The position numbers and the translations under genes were made by a program. From Fibrobacter succinogenes (GTDB lineage Bacteria > Fibrobacterota > Fibrobacteria > Fibrobacterales > Fibrobacteraceae): a DNA stretch of 64,000 bases. Below the pieces are notes generated by a model, which made no database searches, was not told the DNA's origin, and saw only the letters and a program-made list of their open reading frames with translations. Shown piece by piece: positions 16,764 through 25,428 of this stretch. Each line of letters begins with the position of its first letter. The first letter of the stretch is position 1. The stretch is taken from NCBI GenBank assembly GCA_902761355.1, contig CACWJY010000001.1, positions 62,001 through 126,000 of the forward strand, read 5' to 3'.

Positions 16764-19643
16764 ATGAGAACTGCATTTTTAGTGCTGTTTATCACTTTTG
16801 CCCAAGTATTTGCTGCTGAATCTGTAGCGACGATTGTTCCTAAGACTCCAGAACAAAAAGAGGGTTGTTATCAGATTGGTACCGCCGAAGAACTATACGG
16901 CTTTGCCCAGTTGGTCAACAGCATGGATTCTACGGATAATTCCGAGGTCTGTGGTCAGCTGACCGCAAATATTATTGTGAATGATAGTGTTGTCGTCAAT
17001 GACACCTTGAATACCGATTCCACAAAGTCGTTTATACCATGGACTCCCATTCAAGCATTTAAGGGTGTTTTCGATGGACAGAACTATACGATCTCGGGTC
17101 TGTATTGTGATGAAGGAAAGAAAGATTCGATTGGCTTTTTTGGCTCTGTCGGTAAATCGGCTAGTGATGTGGTGACCATCAAGAATTTGAGGCTCCGCGA
17201 TGTATTTTTCTATGGCAGTGGCGTTGGGGGAATTGTAAGCAGAGCCCGTTCATCTCTTAAGATTATAAATTCCCATGTAAGTGGAGCGTTGGCTTCAAGT
17301 GGCAATGTGGGAGGCTTGGTGGGAATTCTTTTTGAATATATGTTTGTAAATGACCGCAAGGATGTGCTTTTGATTGATTCGTCATCGAATAGCGCTAGAC
17401 TATACGGTAATTTTGGCGGCGGTCTTATTTGCTCTGTGGATAATGTTGAAGATATCCGTGTAGAGAATTCATATAATACAGGAAGTATTAGTGGAGTTTT
17501 TTTGTCGGGTGGCCTTGTAGGGGCTGTTGACCGTGGAAATTTGACTGTCATAAACTCCTATAATTTGGGAAATCTTTTTGGATATGAAAATGTAGGTGGT
17601 GTTATTGGTGCTTTTGGGGAAACTTGGGAAGAAAATCAACGTCTGACTGTTTTAAATTCGTATGTACAGGGATTTATACATGGAACCAAAGTTGTTGATG
17701 CTGTGATTGCCAGCGCTCTTCCAAAAACAAAGGTTCTTGTAGATAACGTCTATTATTCCGAAGGCCAGGAAAATCGTTATGGAGGAACTCCTGTAAAGAA
17801 TGCTCGATTTAAGGATGGTTCTGTGGCGGCGGCCCTTCATTCTTATAATGGATATGGAGTCGATGGTTCTGTATGGGGACAAAATGTCAAGGTGGATTCG
17901 GTCCCGGTCTTTAGAACGATGGAAACTGCACTGCAAGTTCATAAATTAAACCTTGTTACGTATACTGGTGATACTACAAAATATAATGCTCAATATGTAG
18001 AAGGTCTTAAGTCTTATTTGCCCAAACCGAGTCGCGAAGGCTTTGTTTTTGCCGGGTGGTTTGCCGATAAGAACTATTCTGGCGATGCCGTGCTGACGGT
18101 TGGCGAAAAAGATACAGAAGATAAAACTTTGTATGCAAAATGGATTGAAATCAAGGCTCCTGTAAAGAATGGAAAATGCTATGATATTGGCTCCGTTGAA
18201 GAATTGTATCAGTTTGCCGTTTATGTAAACGATACGAACCGGACGGATTGGCAGGATGCTTTGTGTGCAAGGCTTACCGCAGACATCACGGTTAACAAGA
18301 ATGTTCTGGTGGGGGATTCTGTGTTGAATGGTGATTATACGGGTTTGCTGGACTGGATTCCAATTCATGCATTCCGTGGAACATTCGATGGTCAAGGTCA
18401 TACAATATCGGGACTTTATTTTAGTGATGAACGAATTGATAGCGTTGGCTTTATAGGGAGTTTGGTTGCTCCGGGGTCGTTCTGGGATGAAGATACTTCG
18501 TTCATTCGAAACCTGCATATTGCAGACTCGTATTTTAGGGGTAAAGAGTTTGTTGGTGGTATTGTCGGTGCCAATGTTCGGACTTATTTGTATATGAACA
18601 ATTGTAGCCACAAGGGAATTATCCGTGCTGAAAGTTATGCGGGCGGACTTTTGGGCAATATGGCTTATAAAGGGGCTGTTGCAATTGATAGCTCGTTTAA
18701 TGAGGGCTTTGTCTATTCGAAGGGTTGTGCCGGTGGCTTGTCCTGTGGCCTTTGGAATGATGGCTATATTCGCAATTCGTACAATAGCGCAAAAATTGAT
18801 GGAGGCTATAGCGTTGGTGGCTTAACGGGCGCTAGCGGCTCTGCTACGATTTTTAATTCGTACAATGTCGGTACTGTTAAAGGAGAAAATCGAGTGGGGG
18901 GCCTTGTGGGGTCGGCTGATGCTTCAGAGATTATTCAGTCGTGCAATATGGCCAATGTGTCGGGTATTGTAAGTGTTGGTGGTGTTACGGGCGAAGGGAG
19001 CTCGTCTATTATCAATTCTTGCAATACGGGGGATATCGATGTTGAATGGGAAGGGGGCGGTCTTATCGGAAATATTGAGGGGGGCTCTATTCGTTTGATG
19101 AATTCGTTTAGTGCTGGCCATATTACGGATACGTCATACACTTTTGGCGGGCTTATTGGTTCGCACACTTCTTATACCGAAATAGAAATTAAGAATTGTT
19201 ATTTCTTGAACAGTTCCAAGGATGCACGTGTGTTGGGAACGCAAGCTTCGTTGTCGCAATATGCCGATGGAACGGTTTATGCTTCGCTTTCTGCATTCGA
19301 AGAAGGAGATGTAAGAGGGAATGTGTGGTATCAGGAAAAAGGGAAAAATCCATATCCGGTGCTTAGGTATCTGTATGTTGAATTTCCGAACTCTTCGAAT
19401 CCGGGTGATTTGACTCCAGTTGTTGTAGCAATGCCTCAGGTTGCTTATTCGACTGCTGTTTATGGAAAAACCTTGCACATAACAGGGCTTGCTCAGGGGC
19501 AAAAGATAACCCTGTATAATGTAAAAGGAAAGCGAATTGCCGATTATCGCATGAATTCTTCTGAAATGTCGATTCCGTTGCCTCAATCGGGCATGTATCT
19601 GGTCCGAATCGGGACTGTAACGAAAAGGATTATGTCGAAATAG
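16764..19643 (+). CDS. Large secreted surface protein with GLUG-type repeats, InlB-type repeat and sorting-domain-like C-terminus
   Basis: 959 aa with a signal peptide (MRTAFLVLFITFAQVFAAES). Two similar halves (about 25-390 and 465-880) each begin with a GxCYxIGsxEELYxFAxxVN segment and FDGQxxTISGLY, followed by GLUG-like repeats (GGLVG, INSYN, SVGGL). Between them, at about 393-462, lies an InlB/Listeria-Bacteroides repeat (REGFVFAGWFADKNY, LYAKW). The last 70 residues (ITLYNVKGKRIADY, QSGMYLVRIGT, KRIMSK) resemble type IX secretion sorting domains. It is probably an adhesin-like beta-solenoid protein exported to the cell surface. AGGAGG sits 6 nt before the ATG and a TATATTT box about 30 nt further up. 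Confidence 0.75.
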   Translation: MRTAFLVLFITFAQVFAAESVATIVPKTPEQKEGCYQIGTAEELYGFAQLVNSMDSTDNSEVCGQLTANIIVNDSVVVNDTLNTDSTKSFIPWTPIQAFKGVFDGQNYTISGLYCDEGKKDSIGFFGSVGKSASDVVTIKNLRLRDVFFYGSGVGGIVSRARSSLKIINSHVSGALASSGNVGGLVGILFEYMFVNDRKDVLLIDSSSNSARLYGNFGGGLICSVDNVEDIRVENSYNTGSISGVFLSGGLVGAVDRGNLTVINSYNLGNLFGYENVGGVIGAFGETWEENQRLTVLNSYVQGFIHGTKVVDAVIASALPKTKVLVDNVYYSEGQENRYGGTPVKNARFKDGSVAAALHSYNGYGVDGSVWGQNVKVDSVPVFRTMETALQVHKLNLVTYTGDTTKYNAQYVEGLKSYLPKPSREGFVFAGWFADKNYSGDAVLTVGEKDTEDKTLYAKWIEIKAPVKNGKCYDIGSVEELYQFAVYVNDTNRTDWQDALCARLTADITVNKNVLVGDSVLNGDYTGLLDWIPIHAFRGTFDGQGHTISGLYFSDERIDSVGFIGSLVAPGSFWDEDTSFIRNLHIADSYFRGKEFVGGIVGANVRTYLYMNNCSHKGIIRAESYAGGLLGNMAYKGAVAIDSSFNEGFVYSKGCAGGLSCGLWNDGYIRNSYNSAKIDGGYSVGGLTGASGSATIFNSYNVGTVKGENRVGGLVGSADASEIIQSCNMANVSGIVSVGGVTGEGSSSIINSCNTGDIDVEWEGGGLIGNIEGGSIRLMNSFSAGHITDTSYTFGGLIGSHTSYTEIEIKNCYFLNSSKDARVLGTQASLSQYADGTVYASLSAFEEGDVRGNVWYQEKGKNPYPVLRYLYVEFPNSSNPGDLTPVVVAMPQVAYSTAVYGKTLHITGLAQGQKITLYNVKGKRIADYRMNSSEMSIPLPQSGMYLVRIGTVTKRIMSK

Positions 19644-19676
19644 AGCCTAGTTTGGCTTGGCAATCCTCGGTTTTTC

Positions 19677-19682
19677 TATATT
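19677..19682 (+). promoter_or_regulatory. TATATT box 6 nt before ATG (leaderless-type promoter)
   Basis: TATATT is followed by tagaat and the coaD ATG at 19689. TTGGC lies about 18 nt further upstream as a possible -35 element. Confidence 0.6.
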
Positions 19683-19688
19683 TAGAAT

Positions 19689-20189
19689 ATGAAGAAAATC
19701 GCCGTATTTGCTGGGTCGTTTGATCCGTTTACCGTGGGGCACCTTGATGTCGTGAAACGCGCTGCAGCGTTGTTTGACGAATTATATGTGCTCTTGGCGG
19801 TGAACACCTCCAAGAAGTATGTGTTCTCGGAAATGACCCGGCTTGAAATCATCCGTAAGGCGGTCGCAGGTATTTCGAATGTAAAGGTCGAAACTTTTGA
19901 TGGCCTCACGGTGGATTTTATGAAACGTGTCGGGGCGAAATTCTTGGTGCGCGGAATTCGCGGGGCTGCCGATGTGGAATATGAGCAGACGGTTGCCTGG
20001 AACAATCAGGTTCTTTATCCGGAATGCGAGACGGTTTTCTTGTCGAGTGCTCCGGAACATTTGATGGTATCTAGCACCGTTGTACGCGAAATTTTGAAAG
20101 TGGGCGTTGCCAAGGATGATGCCGGTATGGCGAAACTCGCGAAATATGTCCCTGCCGATGTTGTACCTATATTGTTGAAAAGAGAGTAA
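19689..20189 (+). CDS. coaD: Phosphopantetheine adenylyltransferase
   Basis: 166 aa, normal CoaD length. The nucleotidyltransferase motif TVGH (His18) is preceded by AGSFDPF; RGIRGAADVEYE and the C-terminal SSTVVREI motif are typical. It catalyses the fourth step of coenzyme A synthesis, adenylating 4'-phosphopantetheine, in the cytoplasm. It stands alone after a leaderless-type box. A palindromic repeat follows 6 nt after its stop. Confidence 0.95.
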   Translation: MKKIAVFAGSFDPFTVGHLDVVKRAAALFDELYVLLAVNTSKKYVFSEMTRLEIIRKAVAGISNVKVETFDGLTVDFMKRVGAKFLVRGIRGAADVEYEQTVAWNNQVLYPECETVFLSSAPEHLMVSSTVVREILKVGVAKDDAGMAKLAKYVPADVVPILLKRE

Positions 20190-20194
20190 CGTAC

Positions 20195-20228
20195 ACGTCA
20201 TTGCGAGGAACGAAGTGACGTGGCAATC
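20195..20228. repeat. Palindromic repeat (ATTGC/GCAAT type), intergenic copy
   Basis: The element runs from acgtcattgcgagg to tggcaatc between coaD and the rhomboid gene. CGTCA pairs with TGACG, and ATTGC pairs with GCAAT; the four segments alternate, so the two stems are alternative folds or form a pseudoknot. It is nearly identical to the copy at 40598. Confidence 0.8.
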
Positions 20229-20244
20229 TAAAAAATAATGATTT

Positions 20245-21141
20245 ATGAGACCTTTTAGATTTTTACCTAAAGTTTTGCGAGTGTTGCTGATTTCGAACGC
20301 TATTATTTTTGGTTTAGCGTTCTTTGGAGGCATGCTTGGCCTGCAACTCAACTTGCCTGGCATTGGCCCCGGAAGCATTCGTGAATATGTTGCTTACCTT
20401 GGTGCCTTCTGGCCGTTTGCGCCGGAACAGGCATGGCGCTTTGTAACCTACATGTTTGTGCATGTGGATTTTTGGCATTTTCTGTTTAATATGCTAATGC
20501 TCTGGATGTTCGGTAGTGAAGTGGCCGATATGATGGGGCCGAAACATTTTACGGGAATGTATTTCTTCTGTGGAATTTTCGCGGCTATTTTCAGCATGGT
20601 GATGTTCTGGCTCGGCATGACGAATTCTCCGATTATCGGTGCCTCGGGCGCCCTTATGGGGATCTTTGTGGCGTATTACAAATTTTTCCCGAACCGCATG
20701 CTCTTGATGTTCTTCTTCTTCCCGATGCGAATCAAGTATGCCATGTGGTTCATGGTTGCTGTTGACGTATTCATGGCTCATTCGGGCGATGGCGTGGCTC
20801 ACCTCGCGCATTTAGGTGGTGTTGTGGGCGGCTTCCTCTACATGCATTTTTACGAACGGGGCTTCGGCAACCTCGGTAAGGCCTTCGCAAAATTCCGCGG
20901 ACCGAAATTTACGGTGCATCCGGGTGGCCGAAAAGAAAACGAATCTGACTATGATTCTAGCGGTGAACCTCGTGGCAAGGCTCCGCTTGAAGGTGAAGTT
21001 TTTTATGTGGACGAAAACAAGCGAATGGATGAAATTCTCAAGAAAGTCAATCGCGAGGGAATCAATTCGCTGAACGAATCCGAACGACAATTTTTACTAC
21101 AGGCGAGCGAAAAATTGCGCCGCCGCAGAGGAGGCTTCTAA
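20245..21141 (+). CDS. Rhomboid family intramembrane serine protease
   Basis: 298 aa with six or seven hydrophobic segments in the first 215 residues. The catalytic serine is in GASGALMGIF (about Ser134) and the partner histidine in AHLAHLGGVVGGFL (about 185-188); WHFLFNMLMLWMFG matches the conserved second-helix region. The C-terminal 85 residues are soluble, charged and contain a short helical motif (LNESERQFLLQASEKLRRRR). It cleaves membrane proteins within the bilayer; the substrate is unknown. The stop overlaps the start of the kinase gene (TAATG). Confidence 0.88.
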   Translation: MRPFRFLPKVLRVLLISNAIIFGLAFFGGMLGLQLNLPGIGPGSIREYVAYLGAFWPFAPEQAWRFVTYMFVHVDFWHFLFNMLMLWMFGSEVADMMGPKHFTGMYFFCGIFAAIFSMVMFWLGMTNSPIIGASGALMGIFVAYYKFFPNRMLLMFFFFPMRIKYAMWFMVAVDVFMAHSGDGVAHLAHLGGVVGGFLYMHFYERGFGNLGKAFAKFRGPKFTVHPGGRKENESDYDSSGEPRGKAPLEGEVFYVDENKRMDEILKKVNREGINSLNESERQFLLQASEKLRRRRGGF

Positions 21142-22103
21142 TGAAGAAAGTTTTAGGTATGGGTGCAGCCCTTGTCGATATTTTGGCTAATGTAGATGAT
21201 GCCTGGATTGCAGCACAGGGTGTGCAGAAGGGCGGCATGAATATGGTGGACTGGCCCCAGATGGAAAAGTTCTTGGGTGCTCTCCAGAATCCGCTGCGTG
21301 TGCCGGGTGGTTCAACCTGCAATACCATGGTGGGGCTTTCTCGCCTGGGTGGCAAGGCCGCCTTTATCTCGAAAATCGGCAACGATGAACTCGGCAACAT
21401 TTTCAAGAAGCACCTGGAAAATAACGGCGTGGAATCGAAGCTAGGTCTTTCCGATGCCGCTACGGGTTGCGTTTTTAGTGCCGTGACACCCGATGCGCAG
21501 CGTTCTATGTGGACTTACCTGGGCGCCTCCGATTTCCTGGCTAGCGATGACTTTGTGCCGGCTCTTTACGATGGTGTAGGCTTGCTGTATGCCGAAGGCT
21601 ACCGCGCCTTTAACGCCGATTGCTTCAAGAAGTCTTTTGCTTTAGCCCGCAGTCTGGGTGTCGAAACTGCCCTCGACTTTAGTAGCTTTGGCGTGGTTGA
21701 AGCTTGCCGCAAATTGTTTGATGAACTCTTTGCTGAAAAGATGATAGATATCATTATCGCTAACGAAGACGAAGCTTTCGCTTACGCTGGCGTTAAGGAA
21801 GAAGCCGCGCTCGATGTGCTCGCCAAGAAGGCGAAGGTTGCCGTGGTAAAAATCGGCAAGCGTGGCGCCCTGATTGCCAAGGACGGCAAAACGGTGCATG
21901 TGCAGGCGGGCCCAGCCAAGGCTATCGATACGACGGGTGCTGGCGACCTGTGGGCATCGGGATTCCTGTATGGCTATATGAACGGCTGGGATATGGAACG
22001 CTCGGGAAACCTCGGAAGCGTCGTTTCTAATGAAGTGGTCCAGGTGATGGGCGCCCAGATTCCCGAAGACGGCTGGAAGCGAATTTTAGCTGCCCGTGGC
22101 TAA
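21141..22103 (+). CDS. PfkB-family carbohydrate/nucleoside kinase
   Basis: 320 aa. Ribokinase-fold signatures are present: PGGSTCNTMVGLSRLGGKAAF near the N-terminus and DTTGAGDLWASGFLYG with the catalytic aspartate near residue 266. The pattern GMGAALVDILANV plus ANEDEAFAYAG fits the adenosine-kinase-like branch often annotated as sugar kinase; the substrate cannot be fixed from sequence alone. It is coupled to the rhomboid gene by a one-base overlap and followed by a strong terminator. Confidence 0.85.
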   Translation: MKKVLGMGAALVDILANVDDAWIAAQGVQKGGMNMVDWPQMEKFLGALQNPLRVPGGSTCNTMVGLSRLGGKAAFISKIGNDELGNIFKKHLENNGVESKLGLSDAATGCVFSAVTPDAQRSMWTYLGASDFLASDDFVPALYDGVGLLYAEGYRAFNADCFKKSFALARSLGVETALDFSSFGVVEACRKLFDELFAEKMIDIIIANEDEAFAYAGVKEEAALDVLAKKAKVAVVKIGKRGALIAKDGKTVHVQAGPAKAIDTTGAGDLWASGFLYGYMNGWDMERSGNLGSVVSNEVVQVMGAQIPEDGWKRILAARG

Positions 22104-22127
22104 TTGATATCCTCACTTCATGGTATT

Positions 22128-22165
22128 AAAACAGGCTAAAAGAGTTTTTTAGCCTGTTTTTGTTT
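22128..22165 (+). terminator. Rho-independent terminator after the PfkB kinase gene
   Basis: aaaacaggctaaaa pairs with tttttagcctgtttt around gagt, followed by tgtttcttt. Confidence 0.85.
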
Positions 22166-22224
22166 CTTTACACTTTGCAGATATGTAAAGAAAAGATATA
22201 TTTGGTAAAAAACGGAGGTGAAAT

Positions 22225-23349
22225 ATGATGAAGCGCGTTCTTTGCTTAGTTTTGGTAGCAATGGGGTTTACGTTTGCTCAAGATGCGTATATCCGCAATA
22301 TCTGCGATACTCTGCCAAATTATGAAACATTGAAAACTGAACTGAAACTGGCCTATGTTGACGAAACCCTTTGGTATGGTGACAAGGACCTGAGCAAGGC
22401 TGATTCGGTTAAGAACATTCGTCATCAGGATTATTCTACCCTAGAACCGATTTACGTAAAACATGCATACAGGATTCCATATTCGATTACGGCTATCTGT
22501 AGAGAATCCACTAAAAACCTTTATGCTTATGGCGAATGGGATCAAACCAGCAAGAGTTGGTCCTTGAACAATCAAGACAGCAACTATGTCACCCAAATTC
22601 TGGATATAAACATGAATAAGCTTGATGGTTATGATTCGTCAAATTCCTACAACATCTTGCTTTTTAAAAAAGGGTATTCTTTGGAAGGTTTGACTACTGA
22701 AAATATGATGGTTTCTAGAACATTTGAATTTAATTTTGGTTCGTGGTTTGCCATTGCCAAGTACAAGATGTCTGTTAAACTGAATGATACAACGGAAATG
22801 ATTCGTTCGTTCTCATCCTTTGTAACCCGAATGGACTCGGCTAAAGCGGTTGCTGATGTGGTTAAAGACCTTAATGTTCCTGATGAGGTTTCTAAGGTGG
22901 AAATTCAAATCTTCCATTCGGTGTTGAATGATTCTAGGAAAACGCAGGCGGAATCTTCTAGCAGTGCGGCATCGAGTTCGAGCAGCGGAAAAACTTCGTC
23001 TGCAGATACTCTATCGTCGAGTTCTTATAGCGGCGCCGGTCCTTGGAATTGTGGTGATAATCCGCTGTTGTCTTGCTCCTCGACTTATTACGGAAGTAGC
23101 AGTTCTACATCAAAAGAAAACTCTTCGAGCAGCTATGTGCAGACATCTAGTTCAGAACAGGAGTCTTCGTCTAGTGTGGAACAATCGACGGTGATTGGCC
23201 GCCTTGATGTTGCCCCGCGTGTATTTAATGGTCCACGAGAAGTTCGTAGGCTTGACGGCACTAAAGTCAAGGCTGGTGAATCGCTTGTTCCGGGCATTTA
23301 TTATGTGAAGGGGCTTGATGGCCGCTGGAAAAAGCAAATAGAATTTTAA
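22225..23349 (+). CDS. Secreted protein with serine-rich linker and sorting-domain-like C-terminus
   Basis: 374 aa. CGGAGG lies 7 nt before tandem ATG codons, and the signal peptide is MMKRVLCLVLVAMGFTFAQ. The N-terminal 230 residues form an unrecognised globular domain (YAYGEWDQTSKSW, FNFGSWFAIAKYKM). Residues about 237-325 are serine-rich repeats typical of Fibrobacter secreted proteins. The last 50 residues (VRRLDGTKVKAG, LVPGIYYVKGLDGRWKKQIEF cut at 20 in usual alignments) resemble type IX sorting domains. It is probably surface-exposed; function unknown. Confidence 0.65.
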   Translation: MMKRVLCLVLVAMGFTFAQDAYIRNICDTLPNYETLKTELKLAYVDETLWYGDKDLSKADSVKNIRHQDYSTLEPIYVKHAYRIPYSITAICRESTKNLYAYGEWDQTSKSWSLNNQDSNYVTQILDINMNKLDGYDSSNSYNILLFKKGYSLEGLTTENMMVSRTFEFNFGSWFAIAKYKMSVKLNDTTEMIRSFSSFVTRMDSAKAVADVVKDLNVPDEVSKVEIQIFHSVLNDSRKTQAESSSSAASSSSSGKTSSADTLSSSSYSGAGPWNCGDNPLLSCSSTYYGSSSSTSKENSSSSYVQTSSSEQESSSSVEQSTVIGRLDVAPRVFNGPREVRRLDGTKVKAGESLVPGIYYVKGLDGRWKKQIEF

Positions 23350-23363
23350 GTTCGGTTGTTTTG

Positions 23364-23390
23364 GCCCGCTTAGGCGGGCTTTTTCTTTTT
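23364..23390 (+). terminator. Rho-independent terminator
   Basis: gcccgc and gcgggc form a 6-bp GC stem with a ttag loop, followed by tttttcttttt, 14 nt after the stop codon. Confidence 0.85.
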
Positions 23391-23429
23391 TAATACAATA
23401 AACCTTTGTGCCGAAAGCACACTTTTTGC

Positions 23430-23435
23430 TATATT
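23430..23435 (+). promoter_or_regulatory. TATATT box 7 nt before ATG (leaderless-type promoter)
   Basis: TATATT then cattagc and the ATG at 23443; TTGTGC about 18 nt upstream may be the -35 element. Confidence 0.6.
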
Positions 23436-23442
23436 CATTAGC

Positions 23443-23838
23443 ATGGTTAAAGTAATTAAATATTTTGCTGCTGCCTTGCTTTTTTCCTTATCGGTATCCT
23501 ATGCTCAGGAATCTGCCGAGTCTGAGCTCAAACAAGAAATTGCGGTGCGCGATAGCGTGATGCAGGTGCAGGGCGAGGCTTGTACCGTAGAAAAAGATTC
23601 ATTACGTGCTGTTATAGAAGCCGAAAAGGCCAAAAGCGAGAACTGGGAGAAAAGCTATAACGTCGTCAAGAAAGACAATGAGACTTGTGCTCAAATGTTG
23701 ACGACCTCACTTAACGTGAATGAAAATAAAAAAGAAAAAGAGGAGGAAGATCATAAAGCTGCGGCCATGATGGCTTCGTCCTCCTTTTTTGGGGGAATAG
23801 GAATAGGCCTTTTGGTGATGTGGCTTATTATGAGATAA
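23443..23838 (+). CDS. Small exported coiled-coil protein with C-terminal membrane helix
   Basis: 131 aa. A signal peptide or N-terminal helix (YFAAALLFSLSVSYAQ) is followed by a charged coiled coil (residues 25-100) with two cysteines and a C-terminal helix (FFGGIGIGLLVMWLIMR). This layout would leave the coil in the periplasm anchored at one end. No family recognised. It lies 33 nt before the choice-of-anchor-I-like gene and may be co-transcribed with it. Confidence 0.65.
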   Translation: MVKVIKYFAAALLFSLSVSYAQESAESELKQEIAVRDSVMQVQGEACTVEKDSLRAVIEAEKAKSENWEKSYNVVKKDNETCAQMLTTSLNVNENKKEKEEEDHKAAAMMASSSFFGGIGIGLLVMWLIMR

Positions 23839-23871
23839 TGGGGCTTGGGAATAAGTATAATTGAGGCGTGA

Positions 23872-25428
23872 ATGAAAAAGTTCTTTGCTATTTATGTAAG
23901 CCTGCTTTTGTGCGCAGGCTTTTGTTTTGCTAAAAAGACTGCCGTTGATGCGGGTCCGTTCCAATGGGGGCGTGTGCTGGAGCCTTTGGCGACTTTGTCT
24001 ATGAAAACGGCAGAAATATCGGCATATATGCCAGATAAAAAGAAGCTGTTTGTCGTTGGCGATGCGCGTATTGTCGAAATCGTTGATTTGAGTAATCCTG
24101 GTCTTGTAAAAAAGACTGCTGAAATTGAAATCCCGGGCAAAGCCTCTAGTGTGACCGTTTTTGGAGACTTGGTCGCGGTTAGCATGCTCGAAGATGAAGA
24201 ATGGAAAGAGGGACAAGTGCAAGTGATGCGCTATACCGACAGTCTAGAAGTTCTTGGACTATATAAGGTCTGTAGCCAACCGGATATGATTAAGTTTACA
24301 CCTGACGGCAAAAACCTGTTGGTTGCTTGTGAAGGTTCGCCGAGTACTGATTTTACGGAAAATCCTGAAGGTGGAATAGCTTTTTTGTCGGTTGCAAAAG
24401 CGGATGCTGAATTGTGGAAAAATGCTGAACTGACTGTGGCACGCTTTAATCATCTTGATACGGCAGCTCTTAAGAAGGCCGGCGTTCGTGCTCCGGGAAC
24501 GCAGGGCTTTATAAAGTCACTAGAACCGGAATACATTACGGTATCCGATGATTCTAAGTTGGCGTGGGTGAGCCTGCAAGAAAACAATGCCATTGCAATA
24601 TTGGATGTTGCCGCAAAAAAAGTGACGAAGGTTTTCCCGCTCGGATTTGTGGATCATTCTAGGGCAGGCTTTGCCGTTGATGCTGTGAGTGACGGAAAAA
24701 TTGATATCAAAAATTATTATCCGTTGCGTGGGTTGCGGCAACCCGATGGCATAGCTACCTTTATGGCGGGGGATAGGCACTATGTTTTGACGGCGAACGA
24801 AGGTGCTCCTGTCAATGATTACAAGGCATGGACTGATGAAGTGAAATTGCCGACGCTTGTAGAGCAGGGACGTTTAGACGAAAGTGTTTTTACAGAAAAG
24901 ATGACGACGCAATTGAAGGACCTTTCAGTGAGTTCGCTGGAACGTTGCGATGAGGGTAAATTCCGTACTTTGAATGGCAAGTGCCCTTATGCTTATACAT
25001 TTGGTTCTCGATCGGTCAGTGTTTTCGATGGCGAAACAGGAAGACTTATTTGGGATTCCGGTGAAATGTTTGAACGTGTTTTGGCAAAGATTGCTCCAGA
25101 ATACTTTAATTGGAATTCCAAGAAGGGCAAGGCGAAAATGGATAAACGTAGTAGCGACAAAGGCTGTGAACCAGAGAATGTGACCGTGGGCGAGGTGGGT
25201 AATCGCCGCTATGCTTTTGCGGGATTGGAACGCACAAGTGGTATTGCTGTTTTTGATATGACGGAGCCGGAGTCGCCTAAATTGGTGGATTACTATTTGG
25301 ATCCTCTTGACCGTGGACCCGAAGGTGTGTTGTTTATTTCCGCTGAAAACAGCCCTATTTCTGGTCAGGCATTACTTGTCGTCGGCTATGAATATAGCAA
25401 GACACTGACGATTTATACGGTTAAATAA
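23872..25428 (+). CDS. Secreted beta-propeller protein, choice-of-anchor I type
   Basis: 518 aa with a signal peptide ending CFAKK. The sequence shows propeller blades and the family's hallmarks: EPEYITVSDDSKLAWVSLQE, GLRQPDGIATFMAGDRHYV, LTANEGAPVNDY and a C-terminal GLERTSGIAVFDMTEPESP. Proteins of this group are extracytoplasmic and often fused to or next to phosphatases; the enzymatic role is unclear. Its 3' end overlaps the convergent hrpB gene by 8 bp. Confidence 0.75.
   Translation: MKKFFAIYVSLLLCAGFCFAKKTAVDAGPFQWGRVLEPLATLSMKTAEISAYMPDKKKLFVVGDARIVEIVDLSNPGLVKKTAEIEIPGKASSVTVFGDLVAVSMLEDEEWKEGQVQVMRYTDSLEVLGLYKVCSQPDMIKFTPDGKNLLVACEGSPSTDFTENPEGGIAFLSVAKADAELWKNAELTVARFNHLDTAALKKAGVRAPGTQGFIKSLEPEYITVSDDSKLAWVSLQENNAIAILDVAAKKVTKVFPLGFVDHSRAGFAVDAVSDGKIDIKNYYPLRGLRQPDGIATFMAGDRHYVLTANEGAPVNDYKAWTDEVKLPTLVEQGRLDESVFTEKMTTQLKDLSVSSLERCDEGKFRTLNGKCPYAYTFGSRSVSVFDGETGRLIWDSGEMFERVLAKIAPEYFNWNSKKGKAKMDKRSSDKGCEPENVTVGEVGNRRYAFAGLERTSGIAVFDMTEPESPKLVDYYLDPLDRGPEGVLFISAENSPISGQALLVVGYEYSKTLTIYTVK

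Noticed and set aside
22960..23190. Short periodic DNA (tcttctagc-like units) resembling a repeat array
   Set aside because: It is the codon pattern of a serine-rich linker inside a protein; the units are not spaced like CRISPR repeats. The same holds at 43950-44200, 57100-57350 and 58060-58180.
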